From NCBI GenBank assembly GCA_039933775.1, contig JBDTNK010000004.1, positions 1-61,214 of the forward strand: 61,214 nt of DNA, given 5' to 3'. The translations under genes were made by a program, and so were the position numbers. Source of the stretch: JBDTNK01 sp039933775 (GTDB taxonomy: Bacteria; Chloroflexota; Limnocylindria; QHBO01). Positions 25,613 through 34,285 of this stretch are shown piece after piece; positions within the stretch are counted from its first letter, which is position 1, and each line of letters begins with the position of its first letter. The notes under the pieces are model-generated. The model saw only the letters and a program-made list of their open reading frames with translations, made no database searches and was not told the origin of the DNA.

Positions 25613-27159
25613 AGAGCACTCACCGCTCTGACCGCGGACAAATCTTGTTGATCACCGGCGTGGCGATGTTCGTCCTGATCGGCATCGCCGCCTTGGTCGT
25701 CGACGTTGGAATGTCATGGATGCTCCGTCGCCAGGAACAGAACGCCGCGGACCCCGCCGCGATCGCCGCCGCCCGGCATCTGAAGAACGACGTGGGCGAC
25801 CCTGCATGGGATCAGGTGGGCGCCGAAGCCGATGCCTGCTTCTATGCCAAGCAAAACGGCTTCTTCCTGACCGACAACGTGACGTGTAAGGCAGCGCTAG
25901 ACGCGGACGACCTTCAGGTACACGCCCCGCCAATCTCGGGAAACTTCTCTGCTAGGCAGGGCTACGTCCAGGTCATCATCCGAGACCGCCATCCGGCGTT
26001 CTTCGGGAGAATCTTCGGCTCGTCGGAAGCGACGATTACGACGTCCGCTGTCGCCGCAAACACGGCGGGGAATGCCAACTCGAGCTCGCTCGTGGCGCTG
26101 CAGCCGGTCTGCTCGGGTGGATCTGCCGCCGATGTCGACGGCGGAGGGGTGGTCCGCATCTTTCCCGTCAACCCCGGCGACGAGGGCGGCTACGTGCATG
26201 TGAACTCCCCGTGTGGGACGTCAACGGATGATGTTTGCGCCAACGGCGCCGGATCCGCGGCCCTCTCGATCAGCGGAGTCCTTAAGGCGCCATTCGCGTA
26301 CGTGACAGGAACATGCACGTACAACGGGAGCGGGCCAAGCGGGCTGCAGTGCGAGCCCGCCTCTGCCACCGGATGTCTCGACGAGGATGCGATACCGCTT
26401 GGTGATCCACTGGTCGGACTGCCTGAACCGGTCCTCTCGGACTTCCCAAATGGAATGTGCCCCAATGGCAGCCCGTCCACGCCAAGTTCCACGACGCCAT
26501 GTGAGCTCAGCGACAAGGTGTGCCCGGCTGACCCGTCGGCCCCCTCGGTCGCTGTCTGTACGCTGGGGCCGGGCGTCTTCTACGGCGGCTGGGATGTCAA
26601 GAAGAAGGTGCACCTGCAACTCAAGCCAGGCATGTACATCCTTGCCGGCGGTGGGATCAAGCTGACAGGGACCGATGCATCCATTGAAGCCGTGTCAAAT
26701 CCGTCGGGCGTCGATGCGCGCGTGATGATCTTCAATACTGATGGCCCGGGATGCCCATCGATCGGGGCTCAATGCCAAGGCGACATCACATTCACGGCGC
26801 AACAGGCATTTCGGGCGAAGGCGTTGAACTCAGCGACATGCGGCATGGTGTCGCCACAGGCGTGCCCGTGGAAGGGCATCCTGCTCTGGCATGACGGGAC
26901 TGCCAGTAAGGCAAACGGGACGATCAAGCTTGGTGGTCAAGCAAGCACAGTCCTTGCGGGAACGATTTACGCGCCAAAAGCCGACGTTCAGATCGCCGGT
27001 GGCACCAGCACCACTGGGTGCACGACTGGACCGACTGCTGGATGCTTGGCGATTCAGATCATCAGCTACACATGGAGCATCACGGGCGGCGGCCTCATCG
27101 AGATGCCGTACGATCCCGCGGAGCTCTACCAGCTCGACCAACGCGGCTTGGTCGACTAA
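25609..27159 (+). CDS. TadG-like protein with large extracellular domain
   Basis: 516 residues from ATG 25609 (ATGA overlap). An N-terminal Tad-type helix (RGQILLITGVAMFVLIGIAALVVDVG) with RRQEQNAADPAAIAAAR right after matches the TadG-like family. The remaining 430 residues are exported, rich in Gly, Ser, Pro and Cys, and contain repeated short beta-type motifs (VHLQLKPGMYILAGGGIKLTG, IKLGGQASTVLAGTIYAPKADVQIAGG) that look like a beta-helix or adhesive surface. TadG proteins are thought to help anchor or secrete Flp pili. Codon use looks less GC-biased than in neighbouring housekeeping genes. It converges on thpR. Confidence 0.82.
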   Translation: MKSTHRSDRGQILLITGVAMFVLIGIAALVVDVGMSWMLRRQEQNAADPAAIAAARHLKNDVGDPAWDQVGAEADACFYAKQNGFFLTDNVTCKAALDADDLQVHAPPISGNFSARQGYVQVIIRDRHPAFFGRIFGSSEATITTSAVAANTAGNANSSSLVALQPVCSGGSAADVDGGGVVRIFPVNPGDEGGYVHVNSPCGTSTDDVCANGAGSAALSISGVLKAPFAYVTGTCTYNGSGPSGLQCEPASATGCLDEDAIPLGDPLVGLPEPVLSDFPNGMCPNGSPSTPSSTTPCELSDKVCPADPSAPSVAVCTLGPGVFYGGWDVKKKVHLQLKPGMYILAGGGIKLTGTDASIEAVSNPSGVDARVMIFNTDGPGCPSIGAQCQGDITFTAQQAFRAKALNSATCGMVSPQACPWKGILLWHDGTASKANGTIKLGGQASTVLAGTIYAPKADVQIAGGTSTTGCTTGPTAGCLAIQIISYTWSITGGGLIEMPYDPAELYQLDQRGLVD

Positions 27160-27192
27160 CGCGGAAGCACCTGCCAAGCGGTGGGCGGCCGA

Positions 27193-27759
27193 CTACAACC
27201 GTCGTCTCAGCTCGACGCGGGTGAGCTTCTCGTACCGAGCCGGTCCGACGCCGACATGGCTTCGCATCAGCTCGATCGTCTGGACGGGTAGTTCGCCGGC
27301 CGGCGCGTGGTGGCTGATCAACCAATCAACTACTGACGTCGCGTTCGGCGCGCGCGCGAGCGTGATATGCGGCCGAAGCGCGCCCTCGTCCGCCAGCCGC
27401 AGGCCCGCCCGAACCGAGCGCGCGAGGGCGGCCAAGTGCCCGTCGTCGTAGACGCCATACCAGATCACCCGTGCGTATTCCGGCTTCGGGAAAGCGCCAA
27501 GGCCGCCCGTCAACAGTGAAAAGGCCGAATGGCCAGTGACGGCGTTCCGCACCGCCTCGGAGATCGACCCGACGTCGTCCGGGAGCGTCAGGCCGAGAAA
27601 GGCGAGCGTGACATGCCAGCTAACCGGCTCGCCCCAGCGGAGTTCGGTCGTGCTCGCGGTCGCCGCCTCGGCCTGCCATTCTGCGACGCGTGATGCAATG
27701 TCGCGTCGCAAGGCAGATGGCAGCGGGACCGCGACGAAGAGGCGCCACGGCTCGGGCAT
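27193..27759 (-). CDS. thpR: RNA 2',3'-cyclic phosphodiesterase (2'-5' RNA ligase family)
   Basis: 188 residues, normal for the family. The N-terminus WRLFVAVPLP and two catalytic HxTx motifs, HVTLAFLG and HITLARA, are present about 80 residues apart. ThpR opens 2',3'-cyclic phosphate ends of RNA. It is the last gene of a minus-strand set led by the DnaB-type ATPase and starts six bases after the HAD gene ends. Confidence 0.92.
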   Translation of the reverse strand: MPEPWRLFVAVPLPSALRRDIASRVAEWQAEAATASTTELRWGEPVSWHVTLAFLGLTLPDDVGSISEAVRNAVTGHSAFSLLTGGLGAFPKPEYARVIWYGVYDDGHLAALARSVRAGLRLADEGALRPHITLARAPNATSVVDWLISHHAPAGELPVQTIELMRSHVGVGPARYEKLTRVELRRRL

Positions 27760-27765
27760 GGAAGC

Positions 27766-28512
27766 TCAGGCGTGGCGGCCGTTGCGCGCGTCGATGATCG
27801 GGAGCAGCTCGTCGAGCGACGTGATGCGCCGCGCCCCGTCGGCGTCCGGCTGACGTCCCTCGCGATCGATCAGGACACCTTCGATCCCAACCGCCTGCGC
27901 TCCACGCACGTCCGCATCCATGTGATCGCCGACGTGGATGACCGATGCCGCCGGCACATCGGCCTGCGCGAGCGCGTGCTCGAAGATCCCGCGATGTGGC
28001 TTCTCATAGCCGACGCGAGCACTGGCCACGATGAAATCGAAGCGTGTCACTAGATCCAGGTCATGCAGTAGTTCGGGCAACCCCCACACCCAGTTCGAGA
28101 CGGCGCCAAGCGTGAGGCCGCGGGCACGCAGCGCATCCAGCGCCGGGAGCGCATCGGGATAGACGTGCCAGCGCTCGGCCTGGAGGAAGAGTCCCGAGAG
28201 GTAGCGAAAGAAGTCGTCGGGCAACGGATCCAGGCCGAGCTCCTCGATTGCGACCCGATCCACGGCGACGGCTCGGTCGTAGCTCGCCTGCTCGGTCGGT
28301 TCCCATCCGGCGTCGAAGCCGTAGCCACCATGGTGATACGCGCGGTGCAGCGCCTCGGCGAGGCGGCTGATCTCGATGTCGACCCCGAACTCGGCAAAGG
28401 CCGCGACGTAGATAGATTCCCACGAGGGTTCGGGCCTGATGACGGTGTGCCCGATATCGAGGAAGACGGCGCGCACCGGCGGTGCGACATGGATCGAAGA
28501 GGTGGGCGACAT
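27766..28512 (-). CDS. HAD-superfamily hydrolase (subfamily IA, REG-2-like)
   Basis: 248 residues with a HAD core: motif I VFLDIGHTVI, motif II VSNW, motif III Lys in VGYEKPHRGIFE, and motif IV HVGDHMDADVRGA. A helical cap lies between residues 25 and 110. In motif I the second Asp of DxD is Gly (LDIGHT), as in some REG-2-type members, so phosphatase activity may be reduced or altered. The ATG lies inside a GACCGATG octamer. The substrate is unknown. Confidence 0.85.
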   Translation of the reverse strand: MSPTSSIHVAPPVRAVFLDIGHTVIRPEPSWESIYVAAFAEFGVDIEISRLAEALHRAYHHGGYGFDAGWEPTEQASYDRAVAVDRVAIEELGLDPLPDDFFRYLSGLFLQAERWHVYPDALPALDALRARGLTLGAVSNWVWGLPELLHDLDLVTRFDFIVASARVGYEKPHRGIFEHALAQADVPAASVIHVGDHMDADVRGAQAVGIEGVLIDREGRQPDADGARRITSLDELLPIIDARNGRHA

Positions 28513-28548
28513 CGGTCCATACAGGGTACCGGGACCGAAGGCAATGCG

Positions 28549-28992
28549 TCAGGCGGCCGGCATGCCCATCGTTCGCAGGATCCCGTAGATCTCGGTGCGG
28601 TAGCGCAGTCCCGAGGAGTGACGGCTGAGCCAGCTGAGGTAGTCGGGATCGCGACGCGCCAGGTCGCGCAGCGTCCAGCCGGTGTAGCGACCGAAGGTCA
28701 ACTGTGAGCCGCCGGACTGGCTCGCCGGAGCCGGTACGCGCTGCGTCATCGAGGTCGGGACCGCGACACCGGCGATCACGGCGCGACGTGATCGGTCGTA
28801 CGCCCGGCGCGCGGCGTCGTCGCCCAGGACCGCCCACGCACGATTGAGCTCGGCCATGCGTCGCGCGACGTGCGTCGAGCCGGCGTGGTCAGGGTGATAT
28901 TTCTGCGCGAGCGCCCGATACGCGGCACGAATGACCTCCGGCTCGGCGCCGGAGGTCACCTGCAGAATCGAATACCAGTCGGGTGATGACAC
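28549..28992 (-). CDS. Small J-domain protein with ExoX-like C-terminal motif
   Basis: 147 residues. Residues 4-65 form a J domain (DWYSILQV, HPD at 33-35, then ELNRAWAVLGDDAARRAYDR). The C-terminal 45 residues (TFGRYTGWTLRDLARRDPDYLSWL) match the short motif found at the end of some exonuclease X-like and DnaJ-type proteins. It lacks the zinc and substrate-binding domains of true DnaJ, so it probably recruits or stimulates an Hsp70 for a particular client. The gene starts nine bases after the DnaB-type ATPase gene ends, making that ATPase a candidate partner. Confidence 0.85.
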   Translation of the reverse strand: MSSPDWYSILQVTSGAEPEVIRAAYRALAQKYHPDHAGSTHVARRMAELNRAWAVLGDDAARRAYDRSRRAVIAGVAVPTSMTQRVPAPASQSGGSQLTFGRYTGWTLRDLARRDPDYLSWLSRHSSGLRYRTEIYGILRTMGMPAA

Positions 28993-29001
28993 TCGGCCGG
29001 C

Positions 29002-30087
29002 CTAATCGTTGTAGAGCCGTTCCTCGATCAGCTTTTCGGCCGTGATCCGCCCCGTCGGATCGAAGCAGCTGTACTCGAAGAGCTTCTCGTACTCGAGGTC
29101 CACGTTATCCTGGCCGCCACGATTCTTCTCGATGCTCGCCACGACCCAGTCGCGATAGCGCTGCGCCTGGTACGGATTGAACTCGATATTGACCTTGGCC
29201 ACGATGTTGTACTTGTCGTTGAGGATCAGGATGATGTCGGACTCATAGTTGATGGCCGATGAGCCACGCAGGTGGTGGTTCCGCAGTCGCTTGGCCTTGA
29301 GCCCTTCGCGATCGGCGGCCACGATCGCCACGACCGGGACCGATTCGGCGAGGGCGATGTCCTTGAGGCCTGACACGATGCGCGTCACCTTCTCCGCCTC
29401 GTCCGACGGCTCGGGGATGACCGGCACCTTCTGCAGGTAATCCACGAACAGCACGAGGCGACGCTCGTCCTCCACGCCGCGATGCTCCTGCACGAGGGCG
29501 CGCATGTTGTCGATCGTGGAGTGCGTGGCGGTGCCGCGCATGAGGAACAGGTTCGATCCGTAGCGGGCGATGCGCTCGAGGCTGGGGCGCAGCCGCGGGT
29601 TCGCGCCAAGCTTGGCGCGGGTGCCGCTCTCCGCAGAGGCGGTGTAGGAGCTGACGACCTCTTTCTTGACGTCCTGGATCTTCACCGCGCCCGACTTCTG
29701 CGGCAGGTGGCTGAGCGCCGACTCCATGGCCACCATGCGCTGGATCAGGTACTCCTCGTCGTGCTCGAAGCACACGTAGAGCGCGGTTGCCTGGCCCGAT
29801 GCCGCCATGTTGCGCGCCATCTGCAGCGCCATGGTCGTCTTGCCCTGGCCCTGCGCGCCACCGATCAGCATCAGCTCACCGGGTCGCAGACCGCCGCCGA
29901 TCGTCTTGTCGAGCGGCACAAAACCCGTTGCGATCGGCACGAGGTCGTCGATGCTCCCGCGTGCGACGCGCTCATTGAGGCTGGTCAGCACATCGAGGGC
30001 GGAGCGTGGCGCCAGCGTCCCCTCGGCGACTTCCAGCTTCCAATCTGTCTCGAAAGGCTGCGATTCAGCGACCGGCTCGTCGATCAT
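29002..30087 (-). CDS. Stand-alone DnaB-type RecA-fold ATPase
   Basis: 361 residues. A 50-residue N-terminal stretch leads into the RecA core of DnaB-family helicases: FVPLDKTIGGGLRPGELMLIGGAQGQGKTT (Walker A at residues 76-84), YVCFEHDEEYLIQRM, Walker B VLFVDYLQKVP, and the arginine-finger region HHLRGSSAINYESDIILIL. The DnaB N-terminal domain needed for primase binding is missing, so this is not the replicative helicase. A DnaB-like or KaiC/RadA-like DNA ATPase of unknown role is the best call. It leads an operon with J-domain, HAD and ThpR genes and has its own promoter. Confidence 0.8.
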   Translation of the reverse strand: MIDEPVAESQPFETDWKLEVAEGTLAPRSALDVLTSLNERVARGSIDDLVPIATGFVPLDKTIGGGLRPGELMLIGGAQGQGKTTMALQMARNMAASGQATALYVCFEHDEEYLIQRMVAMESALSHLPQKSGAVKIQDVKKEVVSSYTASAESGTRAKLGANPRLRPSLERIARYGSNLFLMRGTATHSTIDNMRALVQEHRGVEDERRLVLFVDYLQKVPVIPEPSDEAEKVTRIVSGLKDIALAESVPVVAIVAADREGLKAKRLRNHHLRGSSAINYESDIILILNDKYNIVAKVNIEFNPYQAQRYRDWVVASIEKNRGGQDNVDLEYEKLFEYSCFDPTGRITAEKLIEERLYND

Positions 30088-30165
30088 CAGTGTGGTGCGC
30101 TCCGTTGCTCACAGGTGCGATGGGCGTGTGACGTCAGGCAGGTGCCCAAACGCAACACGGCAGCG

Positions 30166-30195
30166 AGTATACGGCCCACTCTCGCACGGGACCAA
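30166..30195 (-). promoter_or_regulatory. Promoter of the DnaB-type ATPase operon
   Basis: On the minus strand, TTGGTC (30195-30190), an 18-base spacer and TATACT (30171-30166), about 80 bases before the ATG. The -35 overlaps the motif at 30192-30207. Confidence 0.6.
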
Positions 30196-30207
30196 TGGCC
30201 CGAATGG
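30192..30207. promoter_or_regulatory. 16-base motif shared with the ftsH promoter region
   Basis: CCAATGGCCCGAATGG is the reverse complement, with one mismatch, of CCATTCGGACCATTGG at 36379-36394. It consists of two CCATT units nine bases apart and covers the -35 of the DnaB-type ATPase promoter. Confidence 0.4.
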
Positions 30208-30208
30208 G

Positions 30209-31318
30209 CTAGTCCGGCATTGCGTCGTGCGCCGAAGTCTCGCCTTCCGGCGGCAGCACGTACGCCTGCTCGGCGCGCACCGACCACGCGATCTCCTCGC
30301 CGGGCTCATGCAGGCCGCTCGTCAACCAGTCGGGGTCCACGGCCAGCAGGACCTGCTCGCCGACCAGCAGCTCATACTCGACGAGCGGACCAAGGAACGT
30401 CCGGTGGCCGATTCGCGCGGTGAGCTCACCACTGCCGATGCGCAGCGCCTCGGGGCGCACGACGATCGTGGCATCGGCACCGACGGTCTGCCCCGGTGCC
30501 GCCGCGAGCCGCAGCCGCTGGCCCAGCGACTCCACCTCGACGATCCCATTGTCGATGCCCCTGACGTTGCCGGCGAGGAAATTGGCACGGCCGATGAAAT
30601 CGGCGACGAAGCGGGTCGCCGGGCGCCGGTACACCTCGTCGGGTGGCCCGGCCTGCTCGATCCGTCCGGCGTTCATGACGACGACGACGTCCGAGAGCGC
30701 CATCGCCTCGGACTGATCGTGCGTGACGTAGACCGAGGTGATGCCCAGCTGCTGCTGGATGCGGCGGATCTCCCCACGCAGCGAGACGCGCAGCTTGGCG
30801 TCCAGGTTCGAGAGCGGCTCATCGAAGAGCAGGACGCGCGGCTCGATGGCCATGGCGCGGGCCAGCGCCACGCGCTGCTGCTGGCCGCCGGAGAGCTCCG
30901 AGGGCCGCCGCTGGCCCAGCCCGGTGAGGTTGACGAGGGCCAGGGTGCGCTGCACCGCTTCGCTCAGCGCACGTCCCGACTGGCGCCGCAGGCGCAGGCC
31001 GTAGGCCACGTTCTCGAAGACCGACAGGTGCGGGAAGAGCGCGTACGACTGGAAGACCATGCCCATCTCGCGCTTGTCGGGCGTGCGTCGCGAGACATCG
31101 GTGCCGTCGACCAGGATGCGTCCCGAGGTCGGCGTCTCGAACCCGGCGATCATGCGCAGCGTCGTCGTCTTGCCACAGCCCGAGGGCCCGAGCAGGGTGA
31201 CGAACGAGCCGCCATCCAGCGCCAGCGAGATATCGTCGACGGCCACCACGTCGCGCGACTCCGGGCTGCGGAATCGCTTGGTGAGGCGCTCGAGGGTGAC
31301 GGTTGCCGGGACGGTCAC
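30209..31318 (-). CDS. ABC transporter ATP-binding protein, FbpC/PotA type
   Basis: 369 residues from GTG 31318, overlapping the permease stop (GTGA). All ABC motifs are present: Walker A GPSGCGKTT, Q-loop MVFQSYALFPH, signature LSGGQQQRVALARA, Walker B LLFDEPLSNLDA, and the H-loop YVTHDQSEA. A C-terminal TOBE-like regulatory domain (residues 240-355) marks the CUT/PotA/FbpC group. It drives import through the adjacent permease. The substrate is set by the binding protein encoded first in the operon. Confidence 0.92.
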   Translation of the reverse strand: MTVPATVTLERLTKRFRSPESRDVVAVDDISLALDGGSFVTLLGPSGCGKTTTLRMIAGFETPTSGRILVDGTDVSRRTPDKREMGMVFQSYALFPHLSVFENVAYGLRLRRQSGRALSEAVQRTLALVNLTGLGQRRPSELSGGQQQRVALARAMAIEPRVLLFDEPLSNLDAKLRVSLRGEIRRIQQQLGITSVYVTHDQSEAMALSDVVVVMNAGRIEQAGPPDEVYRRPATRFVADFIGRANFLAGNVRGIDNGIVEVESLGQRLRLAAAPGQTVGADATIVVRPEALRIGSGELTARIGHRTFLGPLVEYELLVGEQVLLAVDPDWLTSGLHEPGEEIAWSVRAEQAYVLPPEGETSAHDAMPD

Positions 31319-33051
31319 GTGGAACCCATGGTCATCGGGTCGAGGGAGGTATCGGGCCTGGTTGAGGAACCGATGATGGCGTAGAGGACCCCGATGGCGA
31401 CGCCTACGATCACGATCAGGATCACGCTGTAGGCGAAGGCATTCCCGAAGCGTGCCGCGTTCGTCTCGTTGAGGATCTGCTGGGTCATGATCCGCGTCGA
31501 GGGCGTGGTCAGGAAGATCACCGCGCTGATGGCGGTCATGGATCGCGCGAACGAGTAGATGAGGCCGGTCAGCAGCGCCGGCCGGATGAGCGGGATGACG
31601 ACGCGCCGGAACGTCGTCGCCTGGTCGGCACCCAGGCTGACCGATGCCTCCTCGATGGTCGGATCGATCTGTTGCAGCGCCGCCGCCCCCGAGCGCAGAC
31701 CGCCGGGCGTCGCGCGCACCACGAAGACCAGGATGATGGCGACCGCCCCGCCCAGCAGACCGGCGTTGCCGGTGAGCTTGGGAAAGATGGCGATGCCACC
31801 GACCTCGGCGGGCGTGTTGAAGGCGATCAGGTAGCCGATGCCAAACACGGTCCCCGGCACGGCGACGCCGAGCATCGTGCCGAAATCGAGTGCTCCTCTG
31901 CCACGAAAGCGGCCCCGGATGATGAGGAACGCGACGAGCACGCCCAGCAGCCCGGCGATCGGGGTGGCCACCGCGGACAGCAGCACGGTGTCAGATACCG
32001 CTTCGAGTCCGTAGCCGAAGAGGACAAATTCGAAATTCTTCAGCGTCAGCGTGTGATCCACGCCGACGAGCTTCGTCAGCGCGCCGAGCAGGATGGTGCC
32101 GTACATCAGCACCACCAGGAGGCAGACGAGGAGCACGGCAGCGGTCAGGACCAACGCCGTCGGGCGATGCGTGAGCTCGGCGGCACGGCCCGATGGCTTG
32201 CCGGTGACCGAGATGACCGATGCGCGCTCGGCGTAGTAGCGATGCACGAAGTACACGATCAGGCTCGGGACCAGCAGCAGGATGCCCAGGACGGCACCGG
32301 CCAGCAGGTCGTACTGCCCGATGATCGCGAAGTAGAGGCGGCGGGTCAGGACCTCGTAGTTGCCGCCGAGCGCGATCGGATTGCCCAAGTCGGCGAGGGT
32401 CTCCACGAAGACGAGCAGGAACCCCGACGCCAGGCCGGGCAGCAGGAGCGGCAGCGTCACGGTGCGAAAGATTCGCCAGCGCGAGGCCCCGAGGTTCGTG
32501 GCCGCCTCGTCGAGCGCAGGGTCCAGTGCGCGCAGCAGGCCGACCAGGGTGATATAGGCGACCGGGAAGAAGCTCAGCGTCATGACCAGGGCGAGCCCGG
32601 GCAGGCCGTACAGGTCGAACTGGATGCCCAGCAGGTCGCTGGTGATGAGCCCGGAACGGCCGAATAGGATGATGGCAGCCAGGGCCAGCGCAAACGGCGG
32701 GCTGACGATGGGGACCAGCGCCATGACGTGCACGAAGCGTTTCAGCGCACGCGGCAGCGGCACGCGCACCTGGACATAGGCGAAGAGGAAGCCGATCAAC
32801 GTGCCCGCCGTCGCCACCACCAGGCCCAGCACGACGGTGTTGATCAGGATCTGCCCCTGCGGCGGGGTCAGATAGCGCTGAAAGATCGGGAACGCGTCGG
32901 TGCTCAGACTCGTGCCGATCATCGACCCGACGGGCCAGATGATCGCGATGAGCACGAAGGCAATGGCGACCGCCAGGGCGATCGCCATCGCCGGGTCGAT
33001 GGCCCGACGCCGGCCGCGAGCCGCGGCCGGCGCGGTGGCAGGCTCGTTCAT
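31315..33051 (-). CDS. ABC transporter permease, fused two-domain FbpB type
   Basis: 578 residues with about 12 membrane helices, made of two homologous halves as in ferric-iron FbpB permeases. Each half has an EAA loop: ALDEAATNLGASRWRIF in the first and TIEEASVSLGADQATTF in the second. The ATG at 33051 has no Shine-Dalgarno, and a 12-bp perfect hairpin ends seven bases upstream. Import of the ligand of the adjacent lipoprotein is the role. The stop overlaps the ATPase start. Confidence 0.92.
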   Translation of the reverse strand: MNEPATAPAAARGRRRAIDPAMAIALAVAIAFVLIAIIWPVGSMIGTSLSTDAFPIFQRYLTPPQGQILINTVVLGLVVATAGTLIGFLFAYVQVRVPLPRALKRFVHVMALVPIVSPPFALALAAIILFGRSGLITSDLLGIQFDLYGLPGLALVMTLSFFPVAYITLVGLLRALDPALDEAATNLGASRWRIFRTVTLPLLLPGLASGFLLVFVETLADLGNPIALGGNYEVLTRRLYFAIIGQYDLLAGAVLGILLLVPSLIVYFVHRYYAERASVISVTGKPSGRAAELTHRPTALVLTAAVLLVCLLVVLMYGTILLGALTKLVGVDHTLTLKNFEFVLFGYGLEAVSDTVLLSAVATPIAGLLGVLVAFLIIRGRFRGRGALDFGTMLGVAVPGTVFGIGYLIAFNTPAEVGGIAIFPKLTGNAGLLGGAVAIILVFVVRATPGGLRSGAAALQQIDPTIEEASVSLGADQATTFRRVVIPLIRPALLTGLIYSFARSMTAISAVIFLTTPSTRIMTQQILNETNAARFGNAFAYSVILIVIVGVAIGVLYAIIGSSTRPDTSLDPMTMGST

Positions 33052-33058
33052 GGCAGCT

Positions 33059-33086
33059 GCGAGGTCCGCCTGGTGGCGGACCTCGC
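33059..33086 (-). terminator. 12-bp perfect hairpin between binding-protein and permease genes
   Basis: GCGAGGTCCGCC, loop TGGT, GGCGGACCTCGC. It lies between the stop at 33100 and the ATG at 33051. As in other binding-protein operons, it could stabilise the upstream message or attenuate the downstream one. It also occupies the place where a Shine-Dalgarno would be. Confidence 0.7.
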
Positions 33087-33099
33087 CGCGATGGGTCCT

Positions 33100-34179
33100 C
33101 TACTCGGCTGGCTTGGCTGCCACCTCGTCCTCGAACCGAGCGGTCAGATCGGCACGCGCCTCGCCGGCGGCCTGGAAGTCGTAGTCGACCAGGTTCACGT
33201 CGTCGAGATTGACGGAGCGCTCACTGACCGCGGCATCGGGATTGGTCGGGAGCTGGAACGACGCGGTCGTTGCGCCGATCTCCTGCGCCTCGGCGGTCAG
33301 CGACCAGTCGATCCACATCTTGGCCGCCTCCGGCTCCGGGGCGTTGGCGATGAGCGCAACGCCGCCGATCTCATAGCCGGTGCCCTCCTCGGGGAACGAG
33401 ACCTCGAGGTCGGTGAAGCCCGCGTCGATGTTGCGGACGCAGTCATGGCTGAACACGACCGAGACGGCGATCTCGCCGCGTCCGGCCATCTCGGCCGGCG
33501 CAGCTCCCGAGCTGGTGTACTGCAGGATGTTCGGGTGCAGCTCGGTCATGTACTCGATCGCCTCATCCTCGCCACCGAGGCGCAGCACCTGGGTGTAGAG
33601 GGCCGTGTACGCCGTCCCCGAGCTGGCGGGATGGGCGATGGCGACCTGGCCCGCCAGGGCCGGATCGAGCAGGTCGTCCCACGAGGTGGGCACATCAACC
33701 CCGAGCTCGTCGAGGACCGCGGTGTTGGAGCAGAAACCGAGCGCACCGACGTAGACGCCGGTCCACACGCCGTCGGCGTCCTTCTGGTCAGCGGAGACCG
33801 CTTCCGCGTTCGGCGACACGTACGGCTCGATCAGCCCCTCGGCGTTGGCGGCCACGAAGCCGTCTGCCGGGCCGCCCCACCAGACGCTGAACTCGGGCGC
33901 GTCGGCTGCGGCCTGCAGCCGGGCGAAGGCCTCGCCCGATGAGAGACGGACGTAGGTGGTCTCAATGCCCGTCTCGGTCTGGAAGGCCTGGACCATGGCC
34001 TGGCACCAGTCCTCTTGCGGGGTACACAGCACGGTCAGCGATTCGGGCGTCTCTCCCCCGTCGCCATCTCCGCCTCCGCCGGTCGATGCCGCGGGCGTGG
34101 CCGAGCCGCCAGCGCTACATGCGGCGAGCAGCGCCGCGATGGAAAGCAGGGACCCGATGGTCGCCTTGCGTGTCGACAT
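33100..34179 (-). CDS. ABC transporter substrate-binding lipoprotein, FbpA/AfuA-like
   Basis: 359 residues. The start has GGGAGGG nine bases upstream. A lipoprotein signal ends at LLAAC with the lipidated Cys at 21, followed by a flexible Gly/Ser/Thr/Asp linker. The body is a periplasmic-binding-protein type II fold: LTVLCTPQEDWCQAMVQAF, LSSGEAFARLQA, WWGGPADGFVAANAEG, ASSGTAYTAL and GEIAVSVVFSHD. These are typical of the ferric-iron (FbpA/AfuA) group. The adjacent Tyr pair that binds iron in classical FbpA is not seen, so phosphonate, polyol or another anion is possible. It is the first gene of the three-gene operon. Confidence 0.88.
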   Translation of the reverse strand: MSTRKATIGSLLSIAALLAACSAGGSATPAASTGGGGDGDGGETPESLTVLCTPQEDWCQAMVQAFQTETGIETTYVRLSSGEAFARLQAAADAPEFSVWWGGPADGFVAANAEGLIEPYVSPNAEAVSADQKDADGVWTGVYVGALGFCSNTAVLDELGVDVPTSWDDLLDPALAGQVAIAHPASSGTAYTALYTQVLRLGGEDEAIEYMTELHPNILQYTSSGAAPAEMAGRGEIAVSVVFSHDCVRNIDAGFTDLEVSFPEEGTGYEIGGVALIANAPEPEAAKMWIDWSLTAEAQEIGATTASFQLPTNPDAAVSERSVNLDDVNLVDYDFQAAGEARADLTARFEDEVAAKPAE

Positions 34180-34242
34180 TCACAACCCTCCCACGTGAAT
34201 TTCTTGTAGGTGACGTAGGCGCGGCACGGTAACACATGATGA

Positions 34243-34267
34243 GAGCCCGGCCGAGACGGCCGGGCTC
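34243..34267 (-). terminator. Rho-independent-like terminator after ftsH
   Basis: GAGCCCGGCC, loop GAGAC, GGCCGGGCTC: a perfect 10-bp stem 19 bases past the ftsH stop. A moderately T-rich stretch (TCATCATGTGTT) follows on the minus strand. Confidence 0.75.
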
Positions 34268-34285
34268 CATCGGTACAAGGGCGGA

